Shown: piece by piece, positions 1 through 6,427 of the stretch
How the letters are laid out: the number at the start of each line of letters is the position of its first letter
Position numbering within the stretch: the first letter of the stretch is position 1
From: a virus
DNA length: 38,008 bases
Strand: one strand, 5' to 3'
IMG/VR virus record: IMGVR_UViG_3300020183_006562
Coordinates: 1 to 38,008 of that record
The notes under the pieces: model-generated
The model's database searches: none
The model's input: the letters and a program-made list of their open reading frames with translations, nothing else
What the model was told of the DNA's origin: nothing
Position numbers and translations under genes: made by a program

Positions 1-182
1 ACACTGACGCTCCACACCACACCCCAATAGGAGTAGGAGAAGAATATGATGGTGAATATGGTGCTCCACATCAGGCTCAGCACCACCAGCACCTGCAATC
101 TCACAGTCTTGGGCAGGGCCCTGAGGTCGTTCTGGCTGTCGTCAAACAACACCAGCCCCAGGTCATATAGTTTCTTTTTCAT
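1..182 (-). CDS. Small membrane protein, N-terminal part (runs off window)
   Basis: The minus strand from 182 encodes about 60 residues before the window edge. It begins MKKKLYDLGLVLFDDS, then a basic stretch (LPKTVRLQ), then a strongly hydrophobic segment at about residues 32-55 that is a probable membrane helix (LVVLSLMWSTIFTIIFF). It lies 10 bases downstream of the stop of the next small minus-strand gene, so the two are probably co-transcribed. I do not recognise the family. Its size and company suggest one of the small membrane proteins that marine T4-like phages carry in numbers. The start is the first ATG after the upstream stop, and no strong ribosome binding site is visible. Confidence 0.6.
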   Translation of the reverse strand, partial: MKKKLYDLGLVLFDDSQNDLRALPKTVRLQVLVVLSLMWSTIFTIIFFSYSYWGVVWSVS

Positions 183-192
183 TTTTGAAGTG

Positions 193-378
193 TTATGATT
201 TTCGTATGGGCCTTGATCTCAATTCCTCGAACCTGGCACGGAGTCCCTCGACGCTGATCAGCAATGGAGTGTAATTGTATTCGCCCGTGCGGCAGATGTT
301 CTCGATGTCCTGGTGCAATCGCTCGATCTGGCCCTGGATGTGGGCCATGGCGGCTGACTTATTCTTTCTAGCGATCAT
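193..378 (-). CDS. Small hypothetical protein, helical (61 aa)
   Basis: This is a charged, probably all-helical protein. The central part (HIQGQIERLHQDIENICR) has heptad-like spacing and could form a short coiled coil. The C terminus is basic (LRARFEELRSRPIRKS). Its start overlaps the end of the upstream membrane-protein gene by 11 bases, which suggests translational coupling. The family is not recognised. It is believed to be real because it lies in a tightly packed minus-strand series and its codon use matches its neighbours. Confidence 0.6.
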   Translation of the reverse strand: MIARKNKSAAMAHIQGQIERLHQDIENICRTGEYNYTPLLISVEGLRARFEELRSRPIRKS

Positions 379-574
379 TGCCGTGGTTCAGTAGGTTCTT
401 GATGGTCTGGATGCCCTCTTCCTGCATGGACGAGGTCCAGGTGCCCTGTGAGCTCCAGGTATGAGCCCGGTCCACCATCACGGCCCCTTGGTACACGGTG
501 TTGACAGTGATATGACCCGTCGTGCCGGCCTGTATCAGTGCCATCAGTCCTGTGATCATTCCTATAAAGTTCAT
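368..574 (-). CDS. Small membrane protein (68 aa)
   Basis: Starting from the ATG at 574 the protein begins MNFIGMITGLMALIQAG, a hydrophobic helix that could be a signal anchor. A soluble part of about 50 residues follows (VYQGAVMVDRAHTWSSQGTW and onwards). An in-frame ATG at 604 would add ten residues. I prefer 574 because a near-consensus late promoter (ATAAATT, then ATTAT) sits directly before it, in the geometry seen at other late genes here. The family is not recognised. The alternative frame over the same bases gives a polar peptide without a recognisable pattern and is treated as a shadow. Confidence 0.55.
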   Translation of the reverse strand: MNFIGMITGLMALIQAGTTGHITVNTVYQGAVMVDRAHTWSSQGTWTSSMQEEGIQTIKNLLNHGNDR

Positions 575-674
575 ATAATAATTTATTCGATTTACTCCAC
601 ACATATTATATGGTCTGGGCTAGAAATCAATTGGTAAAACCAGGTCGCTTGGTTAAGTGTTTGATTTTGAATGA

Positions 675-1151
675 TTATTTCTTTTTGGGCTTGATTATCT
701 TGCTCTTCTGGAATGCTTGTTTCTTCTTCAGCGATGTGCCCTTTTTCAGCTTCTTGGCTTTCTTGAGCGGAGCGGTGCCGCCATGTCTTCCAACCTGTAT
801 CGCAGACAGCCTCCTTGAAGCCCCGCCGGCCCGCATCGTTCTAGCTCTCTTGATCGCGGTCTGCTTGGCCACCCTCTGTCGCTTCTGGGCAATCTTGGCG
901 CCCTTGAGTGGTTGTAGTCTGGCGTTGCAGGTTCCTGGGTTGGCGACTATCCTGCCCTTTCTCGGGCCATCTGTGCATCTGAAACCCTGCTTCAGGCCCT
1001 TGCCCTTGACACGCCTCAATATCCTCTTGATGCCCTCCGCTATGGCCGAGCCCGCGGGCATGGCCACAATATCTTGTGGCACTAGATCTTGCGTCTGGGT
1101 TGGGTTGATAGAACTAGCTATCTTTGGACCCATGATTTCGGATATCTTCAT
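675..1151 (-). CDS. Highly basic conserved phage protein (158 aa)
   Basis: The protein begins MKISEIMGPKIASS and becomes very rich in Lys and Arg from about residue 40. The core reads KGLKQGFRCTDGPRKGRIV, followed by NPGTCNARLQPLKGAKIAQK and a lysine-rich tail ending KSKIIKPKKK. This style resembles conserved small basic proteins of marine T4-like phages, and a nucleic-acid-binding or head-associated role is possible but unproven. The ATG at 1151 is chosen over the in-frame ATG at 1199 because a TAAATAT late element lies four bases before it and MKIxEI is a common opening in these phages (the gene at 1345 begins MKIREI). The long plus-strand frame over the same bases is a shadow. Confidence 0.75.
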   Translation of the reverse strand: MKISEIMGPKIASSINPTQTQDLVPQDIVAMPAGSAIAEGIKRILRRVKGKGLKQGFRCTDGPRKGRIVANPGTCNARLQPLKGAKIAQKRQRVAKQTAIKRARTMRAGGASRRLSAIQVGRHGGTAPLKKAKKLKKGTSLKKKQAFQKSKIIKPKKK

Positions 1152-1155
1152 ATGA

Positions 1156-1163
1156 ATATTTAT
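1156..1163 (-). promoter_or_regulatory. T4-type late promoter element
   Basis: On the minus strand the sequence reads ATAAATAT, then TCAT, then the ATG at 1151. In T4 the late element spans about -13 to -6, so the predicted +1 is the A of the start codon. There is no Shine-Dalgarno sequence at a useful distance. Confidence 0.6.
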
Positions 1164-1333
1164 CGTGCACCTTAAGCCAAATGAAACCTTGCCGCACACA
1201 CCTTAAGCCGGTCATAAACGACCTAAAAAGTTTCGTGCGTGCCAGCTGAAAGCACCAGCGTCACGCGGAGATAAAGCAGTCTTTATCGGCGGCATCACAA
1301 CCTGCGAGCAGTGATCAACTCCGCGCGGGAGAG

Positions 1334-1340
1334 TAAATAC
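1334..1340 (+). promoter_or_regulatory. T4-type late promoter core
   Basis: TAAATAC is followed by AGTC and the ATG at 1345. The spacing places the predicted +1 at the start codon. Confidence 0.5.
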
Positions 1341-1344
1341 AGTC

Positions 1345-1584
1345 ATGAAGATCCGCGAAATATGCCTGCCGCAAGAGAACATAGGCCCCGCACCCAGCGG
1401 CGTTTGTAGCCGTCCCAAAGCCAGCCTGCCCGCATCGTGGGTATCATCATGCAAGAGCCAGGGGCGCATGAAGCGAACCGGCAACAGGCCGGAAAAGATA
1501 CATGGCCGCACCCAGACCGTGGGCGGAAAAAGAATCAAGGGCCGAAAATATGGCGGACCACTGCCAGATTACTCTGCCAAATAA
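1345..1584 (+). CDS. Small basic hypothetical protein (79 aa)
   Basis: The protein begins MKIREICLPQENIGPAPSG and ends with a basic, glycine-rich tail (KIHGRTQTVGGKRIKGRKYGG). It has three cysteines in the first half. A late-promoter core (TAAATAC, 1334-1340) is followed by four bases and then this ATG. The overlapping minus-strand frame of 108 codons has a composition typical of a shadow. The MKIREI opening resembles the start of the basic protein encoded at 675-1151. The function is unknown, and this is one of the less secure small genes. Confidence 0.5.
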   Translation: MKIREICLPQENIGPAPSGVCSRPKASLPASWVSSCKSQGRMKRTGNRPEKIHGRTQTVGGKRIKGRKYGGPLPDYSAK

Positions 1585-1597
1585 CAACCTCAACAAC

Positions 1598-1624
1598 CTT
1601 AATAGCGAGCCTAATAGCGAGCCA
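1598..1624 (+). repeat. Tandem TAATAGCGAGCC repeat before the dehydrogenase gene
   Basis: TAATAGCGAGCC occurs twice in direct succession. The second copy with its flanks (CCTAATAGCGAGCCA, 1610-1624) recurs exactly inside the 3' part of the following gene at 2625-2639. Whether this is a binding site, a recombination scar or chance is not known. Confidence 0.6.
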
Positions 1625-1626
1625 CG

Positions 1627-1633
1627 TAAATAT
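1627..1633 (+). promoter_or_regulatory. T4-type late promoter core
   Basis: GTAAATAT is followed by CACAC and the ATG at 1639. There is no Shine-Dalgarno sequence between or before them. Confidence 0.5.
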
Positions 1634-1638
1634 CACAC

Positions 1639-2772
1639 ATGAAGATAGCATTTGTGGGACTTGGTAAATTGGGCCAACCCTGTGCGGAGGCCACAGCGGA
1701 AAGAGGATTTGACGTCACGGGCTATGACACCAACAAGGCCAAGGTCAGTGGCAGGATACAGATCAAATTCTCACTGGCCGAGGCAGTGAAGGACCGAGAC
1801 ATCGTGTTCGTAGCGGTGCCCACGCCACACTCCGAGGGCTATGATGGAGGCACTCCCAGCAGTGATTTGCCGCCACGAGACTTTGACTACTCATATGTGA
1901 CTGACTGCCTGCGAGAATGCAATGAGCACATGGCAGAGTCCCAGTTGTTGGTGCTGATATCCACGGTGCTGCCGGGCACGATCAGGAGAGAATTGGCTCC
2001 CTTGGTCAGCCGCACCAATCTCATCTACAATCCATATCTGATAGCAATGGGCACGGTAAAGCAAGATTATCTTGACCCAGAGATGATCATGATAGGTACA
2101 CGGCACGGCGGTGGTGACAGTGGCATAGAGAGGCTACGGCTTTTCTACAGGGAACTCATGGGATTCAACGCCCGAACAGAGACAGGCACGTGGGAGGAAG
2201 TGGAGGCGATGAAGATATTTTACAACACATTCATCAGCACAAAACTGACATTGGTCAACATGATACAGGACGTGGCACGGAAATTAGGACACATCAACAC
2301 AGATGTGGTCACTCGAGCCCTAGCTCACAGCACCAAAAGAATCACCAGCCCCAGATACATGAAAGCCGGCATGGGAGACGGTGGTGCCTGCCATCCCAGA
2401 GATAACATAGCACTGAGATGGCTGTCAAAAGAGCTTGGGTTGGGTTATGATCTATTTGGTGCCATCATGTCTGCCCGAGAACAGCAGGCAGAGAACATGG
2501 CCCGGGAGATATTGCGGCACGGTCAAGTGATATATTTCACTTCCAACGCCTACAAGCCCGGCACAGACCTCGTGGATGGATCTTATTCATTATTGGTACA
2601 ACATTACATACAAAAACATCAAGGCCTAATAGCGAGCCAATTGGATGATTCCGTGCAAGTGATCGTGCGAGTACACGAGAGTGACGTATTTGTGGACGAT
2701 GGTCGATGTAAGGTTTTTGATACTTGGAGAACTTATCCGCCGGCGGCGAATGTTATATATTATGGCAAATGA
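1639..2772 (+). CDS. UDP-glucose/GDP-mannose dehydrogenase family protein
   Basis: This is an NAD-dependent nucleotide-sugar dehydrogenase, a family that oxidises the C6 alcohol of a UDP- or GDP-sugar to the uronic acid. The N-terminal Rossmann fold shows GLGKLG at residues 7-12, and VAVPTP at 59-63 is the usual family strand. The central dimerisation helix is EEVEAMKIFYNTFISTK (about 186-202). The catalytic cysteine is C251 in GDGGACHPRDN, matching the family pattern G-x-G-G-x-C-x-P-x-D. At 377 residues it is slightly shorter than typical cellular enzymes (about 390-440). It is preceded by a late promoter core and followed by a terminator. Uronic acid supply for a glycan is the likely role. 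The substrate cannot be read from the sequence. Confidence 0.88.
   Translation: MKIAFVGLGKLGQPCAEATAERGFDVTGYDTNKAKVSGRIQIKFSLAEAVKDRDIVFVAVPTPHSEGYDGGTPSSDLPPRDFDYSYVTDCLRECNEHMAESQLLVLISTVLPGTIRRELAPLVSRTNLIYNPYLIAMGTVKQDYLDPEMIMIGTRHGGGDSGIERLRLFYRELMGFNARTETGTWEEVEAMKIFYNTFISTKLTLVNMIQDVARKLGHINTDVVTRALAHSTKRITSPRYMKAGMGDGGACHPRDNIALRWLSKELGLGYDLFGAIMSAREQQAENMAREILRHGQVIYFTSNAYKPGTDLVDGSYSLLVQHYIQKHQGLIASQLDDSVQVIVRVHESDVFVDDGRCKVFDTWRTYPPAANVIYYGK
2625..2639 (+). repeat. Third copy of the CCTAATAGCGAGCCA repeat
   Basis: This is an exact 15-base match to 1610-1624, in the same orientation, lying inside the dehydrogenase coding sequence (encoding LIAS). The two copies bracket almost the whole gene. 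Confidence 0.55.
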
Positions 2773-2800
2773 AAAAGGGCGACACTGGGCCGCCCTCTTT
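2773..2800. terminator. Bidirectional intrinsic terminator between convergent genes
   Basis: A stem of GGGCG and CGCCC with a nine-base loop is flanked by an A-run on the left and CTCTTT on the right. Read on the minus strand it is a hairpin followed by TTTTTC, a good terminator for the gene at 2822-3208. On the plus strand the T-run is weaker. It sits directly after the dehydrogenase stop. Confidence 0.6.
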
Positions 2801-2821
2801 GCTATTTTAACGTCGATTCAA

Positions 2822-3208
2822 TTATGCGTTATAATTGATTACTTTTCTTCCTGATTTTCTCAATAAAGAAATTACGTTAGCTTTGATTGATAACGCAGAT
2901 GATTTAGGAGCAGTTCCCAAAACATTTACGTTAAAGTCAACACCTTTGGAAATCAGCTTGTTGGTCGCTGTCTTTCTCGCTGTGTTTCTCACGTTCAGAT
3001 TTTTGAACTTGATCTTTCCACCGTGAACTTCACCGTCCACCATGTAAGCAGATGCAGGTTCAGCGAACACGCCGATCTGTTTTGCTCTTGTTTTGAACTC
3101 TCTCGTGTAGATCACGAAGTTGCTAGTTCTTGACATAGTTTTCTCTTCCTTTGTAGTTTGAGAAGCAGAGCCAGTTTTTTTAGACTTACCAAATAAGTTA
3201 AAAAACAT
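2822..3208 (-). CDS. Hypothetical basic protein (128 aa)
   Basis: I do not recognise the family. The N terminus (MFFNLFGKSKKTGSASQ) looks like a linker. A compact domain with alternating hydrophobic residues follows from about residue 25 (MSRTSNFVIYTREFKTRAK), and then a basic C-terminal half with the repeated pattern KGVDFNVNVLGTAPKSSALS. An internal ATG at residue 25 is preceded by GGAAGAG and could be the true start, giving about 104 residues. The upstream sigma70-like promoter and the downstream bidirectional terminator make this a stand-alone unit. High Lys content and lack of Cys would suit a DNA-binding or virion protein, but nothing specific can be said. Confidence 0.65.
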   Translation of the reverse strand: MFFNLFGKSKKTGSASQTTKEEKTMSRTSNFVIYTREFKTRAKQIGVFAEPASAYMVDGEVHGGKIKFKNLNVRNTARKTATNKLISKGVDFNVNVLGTAPKSSALSIKANVISLLRKSGRKVINYNA

Positions 3209-3271
3209 CTTAGTCTTCTTTCTCGTTAGTTGTTAGTGCCATCGGAACATTCCGGCGACATATAAAAATAT

Positions 3272-3299
3272 ATTTTACACGAAATTTTTTAAAAGTCAA
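3272..3299 (-). promoter_or_regulatory. Sigma70-like promoter for the gene at 2822-3208
   Basis: On the minus strand TTGACT (3299-3294) and TAAAAT (3277-3272) are separated by 16 bases in a very AT-rich stretch. The predicted leader is about 57 bases. Confidence 0.5.
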
Positions 3300-3318
3300 C
3301 CGCTAAGATCTTGTTGTT

Positions 3319-3786
3319 CTATGCGTCTTCTTTGACATCTGGTATGTGGAACAGGTCCACGCCCTGCTCCAGCAACTGGTCCACTTCCTTCTCTGTGGGC
3401 GTGCCATAGAACCTGTCATCGCGATCACCCTTTTCCGCCCTGCGTACTTCTTTGACGAACTTGTTGCCCACGTTCTCGAAATTTTGCTCCACGTGACGGC
3501 GTATCTGCCTCAGTATCTCCTTGGCCCTGCTGGCCAGCATCATCTCCTTGCCCTGTATCTGCTGACGCATCTTCTTGATCTTGGCCTCCTTGTGCTGGGA
3601 TCTTTGCCCGCTCTTGTCGGTGCTTTTACCAACGCTGGGCGACATGATGTCTCGGTCCACGTGCCTGCTGTCGCACATGGGGCACACAATCATGCTGTTC
3701 TCCTGCTGCCTCTCGAACTCGGCTATGTTTGGAAACCATCCGTCGAATTGGTGCTTGTTGTCACACCGCAGTTGATACTTGATCAT
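3319..3786 (-). CDS. DUF1178 family protein
   Basis: The protein matches the DUF1178 layout. The N terminus MIKYQLRCDNKHQFDGWFPN is the family's characteristic opening. It continues with CPMC (C35, C38), which with C8 and H12 could form a zinc ribbon, then a variable charged linker, and a C-terminal helix-rich part (HVEQNFENVGNKFVKEVRRA and FYGTPTEKEVDQLLEQGVD) that also matches. The family is found mainly in alphaproteobacteria and has no firm function. Length (155 aa) is normal. It lies divergently from the small basic gene at 3846 and shares a palindromic promoter region with it. Acquisition from an alphaproteobacterial host is the simplest explanation. Confidence 0.85.
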   Translation of the reverse strand: MIKYQLRCDNKHQFDGWFPNIAEFERQQENSMIVCPMCDSRHVDRDIMSPSVGKSTDKSGQRSQHKEAKIKKMRQQIQGKEMMLASRAKEILRQIRRHVEQNFENVGNKFVKEVRRAEKGDRDDRFYGTPTEKEVDQLLEQGVDLFHIPDVKEDA

Positions 3787-3796
3787 GCTATTACTT

Positions 3797-3839
3797 ATTA
3801 TAAGAGCTGATTGACAGGTCTGTCAAACTGTGCTACATT
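3797..3839. promoter_or_regulatory. Divergent sigma70-like promoters sharing a palindromic -35
   Basis: The palindrome TTGACAGGTCTGTCAA (3811-3826) supplies TTGACA on both strands. On the plus strand TTGACA (3811-3816) is followed after 17 bases by TACATT (3834-3839), placing +1 at about the ATG at 3846. On the minus strand TTGACA (3826-3821) is followed after 18 bases by TATAAT (3802-3797), placing +1 about four bases before the ATG at 3786. One protein bound to the palindrome could control both genes. Confidence 0.65.
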
Positions 3840-3845
3840 GTGCTC

Positions 3846-4007
3846 ATGGCTAGAAAGATTGCAATGGGCGGCGGAGTGTTCGTGGCCAAGGAAGGCCGCA
3901 AGAAGACCACATCCGCGGGCAGGCCCTCCAAGCACACCAAGACTAGCTCAATGAACAAGCACCGAAAGAGATCCTTCAAGATCTACCGGGGGCAGGGGAG
4001 ACCATAA
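3846..4007 (+). CDS. Small basic protein (53 aa)
   Basis: The protein begins MARKIAMGGGVFVAKEGRKK, continues with SAGRPSKHTKTSSMNKHRKR and ends KIYRGQGRP. It is very basic and has no cysteine. Small proteins of this pattern, ending in a KxYRGQGR motif, occur in marine T4-like phages to my knowledge, and their function is not established. The stop overlaps the next start (TAATG), indicating translational coupling to the 303-residue protein downstream. The start is directly at the predicted +1 of the upstream sigma70-like promoter. Confidence 0.75.
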   Translation: MARKIAMGGGVFVAKEGRKKTTSAGRPSKHTKTSSMNKHRKRSFKIYRGQGRP

Positions 4008-4918
4008 TGCCACGAGTTTCATTGAAGAAAAAGAAACAGCTGATCGACAAGATCATACACGGCAACAGGAGATACAGATTCAGCATACAGAGATACGGTG
4101 GCGAGACCGTGGTGGGCACCATCACTCCCTATCAGTATCACTACTGGAAGGCCAGAGAGTCCGAACTCACAGACTATCTCATGGGGTTCGACAGAGAAAA
4201 TTACGAGAAGGAACACAACATACCTGAAGAGGCACGTTTTACGAAAGATTGGTATGAGAACGATGACGTGGCGCACACGAATGGCGCTCCCATCGAGTCA
4301 GGCAACTGCCTGCACATTGAAGAATTTGACCAGGACGGCTACGCCATCAAGGATGCCAAAGGAAACTACGTGTTCCGCGAACCCATAGAACTGGACGTTG
4401 ACACCAGACACAAGTTGGGCATTGAGTGTGTGGAGTCCGAAGATTGTGTGGACGTGGATCACCCAAATCTTGTAAACCAATATTATTTGTATGCATACAC
4501 CACCAACAAGGGTGGATGGACCACAGAGGGCATGATGGAGATTGATGGCGAACTGGATCTCAAAAAATTGAAATTGCACTATAGGATGATAGAGGATTCC
4601 AACATCTGCCATGCCATCAGCTATGCAGATGGAGAACCCATACAGCTGGAAGAGGACAGCACAGGCAAAGACCAACAGTGCCAGGTGAGAGAAGGCTACA
4701 TGGATGAGCACAGCATGAGCAAGAAACTGAAGAAAGAAATTGCAAGGGCCGAAGCAGAAGCGCCACAGCCGGACACAGACACTGTGGAAGAGTATGCACA
4801 GCCAGCACCATTGGATGTTCAGCTCAAATGGATAGAGGAGGCGGAGGCAGCCAAGGAAGCCAAAAAGAAAGCCAAGGCCAAAAAGAAGGCAAAGGCCAAG
4901 GGCAAGAAGAAAAAATGA
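4007..4918 (+). CDS. Conserved marine phage protein with Lys/Ala-rich tail (303 aa)
   Basis: An N-terminal basic segment (MPRVSLKKKKQLIDKIIHG) leads into IQRYGGETVVGTITPYQYHYW, a motif I associate with conserved hypothetical proteins of T4-like marine phages. The middle is acidic (ECVESEDCVDVDHPN) and contains aromatic-rich strands. The last 45 residues are a low-complexity Lys/Ala helix (AKKKAKAKKKAKAKGKKKK). The strong charge segregation suggests binding to nucleic acid or to another virion component through the tail. The gene is coupled by overlapping start and stop codons to both neighbours. The function is unknown. Confidence 0.75.
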   Translation: MPRVSLKKKKQLIDKIIHGNRRYRFSIQRYGGETVVGTITPYQYHYWKARESELTDYLMGFDRENYEKEHNIPEEARFTKDWYENDDVAHTNGAPIESGNCLHIEEFDQDGYAIKDAKGNYVFREPIELDVDTRHKLGIECVESEDCVDVDHPNLVNQYYLYAYTTNKGGWTTEGMMEIDGELDLKKLKLHYRMIEDSNICHAISYADGEPIQLEEDSTGKDQQCQVREGYMDEHSMSKKLKKEIARAEAEAPQPDTDTVEEYAQPAPLDVQLKWIEEAEAAKEAKKKAKAKKKAKAKGKKKK

Positions 4919-5088
4919 TCCAGGATCTTGAACAGGACACACTGACCAATGAGGAGCAGGCACTGGAGATACGGCGCCTAAAGTTCCGTGTGGGCAACCT
5001 GGAAGTGCAACTAGCGGATTATCAACAGATCATCACAGAACTCAACGACAGGCTGGCCAAACTAAACGCCACTAAAGATATTTCATAG
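4915..5088 (+). CDS. Short coiled-coil protein (57 aa)
   Basis: The start ATG overlaps the stop of the preceding gene (ATGA). The protein begins MIQDLEQDTLTNEEQ, then forms a clear heptad pattern (IRRLKFRVGNLEVQLADYQQ, then IITELNDRLAKL), so almost its whole length is predicted coiled coil. A longer frame with an upstream start would overlap the Lys/Ala tail of the previous gene and is rejected. The 3' end overlaps the convergent membrane-protein gene by 17 bases. A structural or chaperone-like role is possible. The family is not recognised. Confidence 0.7.
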   Translation: MIQDLEQDTLTNEEQALEIRRLKFRVGNLEVQLADYQQIITELNDRLAKLNATKDIS

Positions 5089-5530
5089 AAAAGAACACGG
5101 CGTCCCTGCGTCGCCTGAACTTCAGCACAAGGTCATAGTCATCATTGGTCGTGAACCATACGTTGCGTGGGCCACCCAATTTTTTCAATAGCTTTTGCTC
5201 GTCAATGTTGTGTGCCTGCTCCACTCGCTGCGGGGCCAGCACCCTAGTTCCCCACACCATGGGCCACCAGTGCAGCGGGTTCCATCCAAACTTCAGCACC
5301 ACGATCGCGGGCGGCAGCCAGAAAAACAGCGTCAAGGGTTCCATCCACCATGGCAGCCAGTTGCCCGCCAGCCAGTCCACGAAGTGCACCACGGCCCAAT
5401 ACAATGCCCATAATATGAAGAACGTACCTATGATGATGTAGACGTCATTCTCATCATCGTCATCATAGTCGTGATAGTGCCCCATGTATGGCGGATAGCG
5501 GTGATAATTTTTACCAAAGTGTGCGGGCAT
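5072..5530 (-). CDS. Two-helix membrane protein (152 aa)
   Basis: The N-terminal region is rich in His, Tyr and Asp (HYHDYDDDDEND). A first hydrophobic helix follows at about residues 30-56 (VYIIIGTFFILWALYWAVVH) and a second at about 63-83 (PLTLFFWLPPAIVVLKFGW). The C-terminal domain of about 65 residues is soluble and basic. The topology suggests an inner-membrane protein with two spans. The His/Asp-rich N terminus could bind metal, but this is only composition. A holin role is possible for a small phage membrane protein but not supported by any specific motif. The gene is convergent with the coiled-coil gene and shares 17 bases with it. Confidence 0.7.
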   Translation of the reverse strand: MPAHFGKNYHRYPPYMGHYHDYDDDDENDVYIIIGTFFILWALYWAVVHFVDWLAGNWLPWWMEPLTLFFWLPPAIVVLKFGWNPLHWWPMVWGTRVLAPQRVEQAHNIDEQKLLKKLGGPRNVWFTTNDDYDLVLKFRRRRDAVFFSMKYL

Positions 5531-5615
5531 GATACTATATTAATTATTAAAATGATGCTGTGTAGTGACTATTTTGATCGATGTGGGCACTGAAGTTCTA
5601 AGTAGTCGCCTTGGC

Positions 5616-6026
5616 CTATGGGGCAGTCTTGATTGGGTAGCTGCCCGCTGGATCAGCTGACTTGCTGCCAAACAGTCTCACAGCGTGGTAGGTGTAATAG
5701 GCTCTGAACCATCCCATGCCATCTTCTCTGCACAGCTTCCTCATGGTGTCGTCTGCCACCTTGCGGTATATCTTGGCGTCCAGCTTGCCCATTCGCATGC
5801 ATTGATATAGCGCGTCATGCACCAGGGCGCCTCTCATGAAATCCTTGGTGTCCATGGTGGGTCCGCTGGGTCCGTCCCAACTGTAACCCTTATAGATGGT
5901 AAGCATGCCATCTGTGTTCAGGTCAATGTAATCTGTGTCAACAGATTCGTTAAGGATATCCAGCTTTACTGTGTAGTCTTTTTCCAACTGATATTTGTAG
6001 CCTTCGCTATATGTGATGTAGTCCAT
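5616..6026 (-). CDS. DUF1353 family protein
   Basis: Two motifs identify the family: YSWDGPSGP at about residues 48-56 and MRGALVHDALYQCMR at about 64-78, where the HD pair is conserved and may bind a metal. The protein ends with a tyrosine-rich helix (WFRAYYTYHAVRLFG). DUF1353 proteins are common in phages and proteobacteria, with no established biochemical function, though their location often suggests a virion or lysis-associated role. Length (136 aa) is usual. The ATG at 6026 is preceded by CAGGAG at a good distance, and a late promoter core lies about 25 bases upstream. Confidence 0.85.
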   Translation of the reverse strand: MDYITYSEGYKYQLEKDYTVKLDILNESVDTDYIDLNTDGMLTIYKGYSWDGPSGPTMDTKDFMRGALVHDALYQCMRMGKLDAKIYRKVADDTMRKLCREDGMGWFRAYYTYHAVRLFGSKSADPAGSYPIKTAP

Positions 6027-6049
6027 AACTGCTCCTGTAAGATATAATT

Positions 6050-6057
6050 GTATTTAC
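6050..6057 (-). promoter_or_regulatory. T4-type late promoter for the DUF1353 gene
   Basis: The minus strand reads GTAAATAC, followed by about 23 bases that include CAGGAG before the ATG at 6026. This is a conventional leader with a Shine-Dalgarno sequence, unlike several other late genes here. Confidence 0.5.
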
Positions 6058-6113
6058 TCCATTATTTGGTATTTTGCCATAGACAACCGCTATAATCGTG
6101 CTATACTATGAGT

Positions 6114-6120
6114 TAAATAC
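6114..6120 (+). promoter_or_regulatory. T4-type late promoter core
   Basis: TTAAATAC is followed by CTAT and the ATG at 6125. The predicted +1 coincides with the start codon, and no Shine-Dalgarno sequence is present. Confidence 0.5.
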
Positions 6121-6124
6121 CTAT

Positions 6125-6427
6125 ATGCAAAAAAAAACTCGCAGCATCCTGGAAGAATTGAGCACATTGAGGGTCAACAAAGACCCAGAGAACTTTGTGG
6201 AGAGCAGGGCCAGCCACATCATTGATTCTTCGATCAATCTCATACACTATATCAGAGAAAATTTTGATCAGGAGACGGCATATCTGTTGGAAAAGAGATT
6301 CAATTCTGCCATAAAAAATTTAGATCCCACCAAATTCAGCAGGGGCGTCACCAAGATAAAAGAATCCAAAGAGATCAAGAACAGCCTCAGCCTCAAAGAT
6401 GGTGAACTCCGAGACGAGGATGAATAA
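6125..6427 (+). CDS. Conserved small helical phage protein (100 aa)
   Basis: The protein begins MQKKTRSILEELSTLRV and looks all-helical, with SRASHIIDSSINLIHYIREN in the middle and a charged C terminus (GELRDEDE). A GTG-initiated extension to 6098 is possible, but the ATG at 6125 fits the late promoter geometry. The stop codon shares one base with the start of the DUF6267-type gene, so the two are likely translated together. The same kind of small protein upstream of a DUF6267 gene is, to my recollection, typical of marine T4-like phages. The function is unknown. Confidence 0.7.
   Translation: MQKKTRSILEELSTLRVNKDPENFVESRASHIIDSSINLIHYIRENFDQETAYLLEKRFNSAIKNLDPTKFSRGVTKIKESKEIKNSLSLKDGELRDEDE

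Noticed and set aside
610-1155. Plus-strand frame of 181 codons over the basic protein gene
   Set aside because: It is a shadow: the minus-strand frame has a clear late promoter, a conserved style of opening and coherent charge pattern, while this frame gives a hydrophobic, cysteine- and leucine-rich sequence typical of the complement of a lysine-rich gene.
1212-1538. Minus-strand frame of 108 codons opposite the gene at 1345
   Set aside because: There is no promoter or ribosome site, and the amino acid pattern looks random. The plus frame has a late promoter core at the right distance, though it is also short and not certain.
3346-3810. Plus-strand frame of 154 codons opposite the DUF1178 gene
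   Set aside because: The minus-strand DUF1178 match is unambiguous.
4298-4963. Long minus-strand frame of 221 codons
   Set aside because: It lies opposite the 303-residue gene and gives a leucine- and cysteine-rich sequence with no start signal. The plus-strand gene is coupled to both neighbours.
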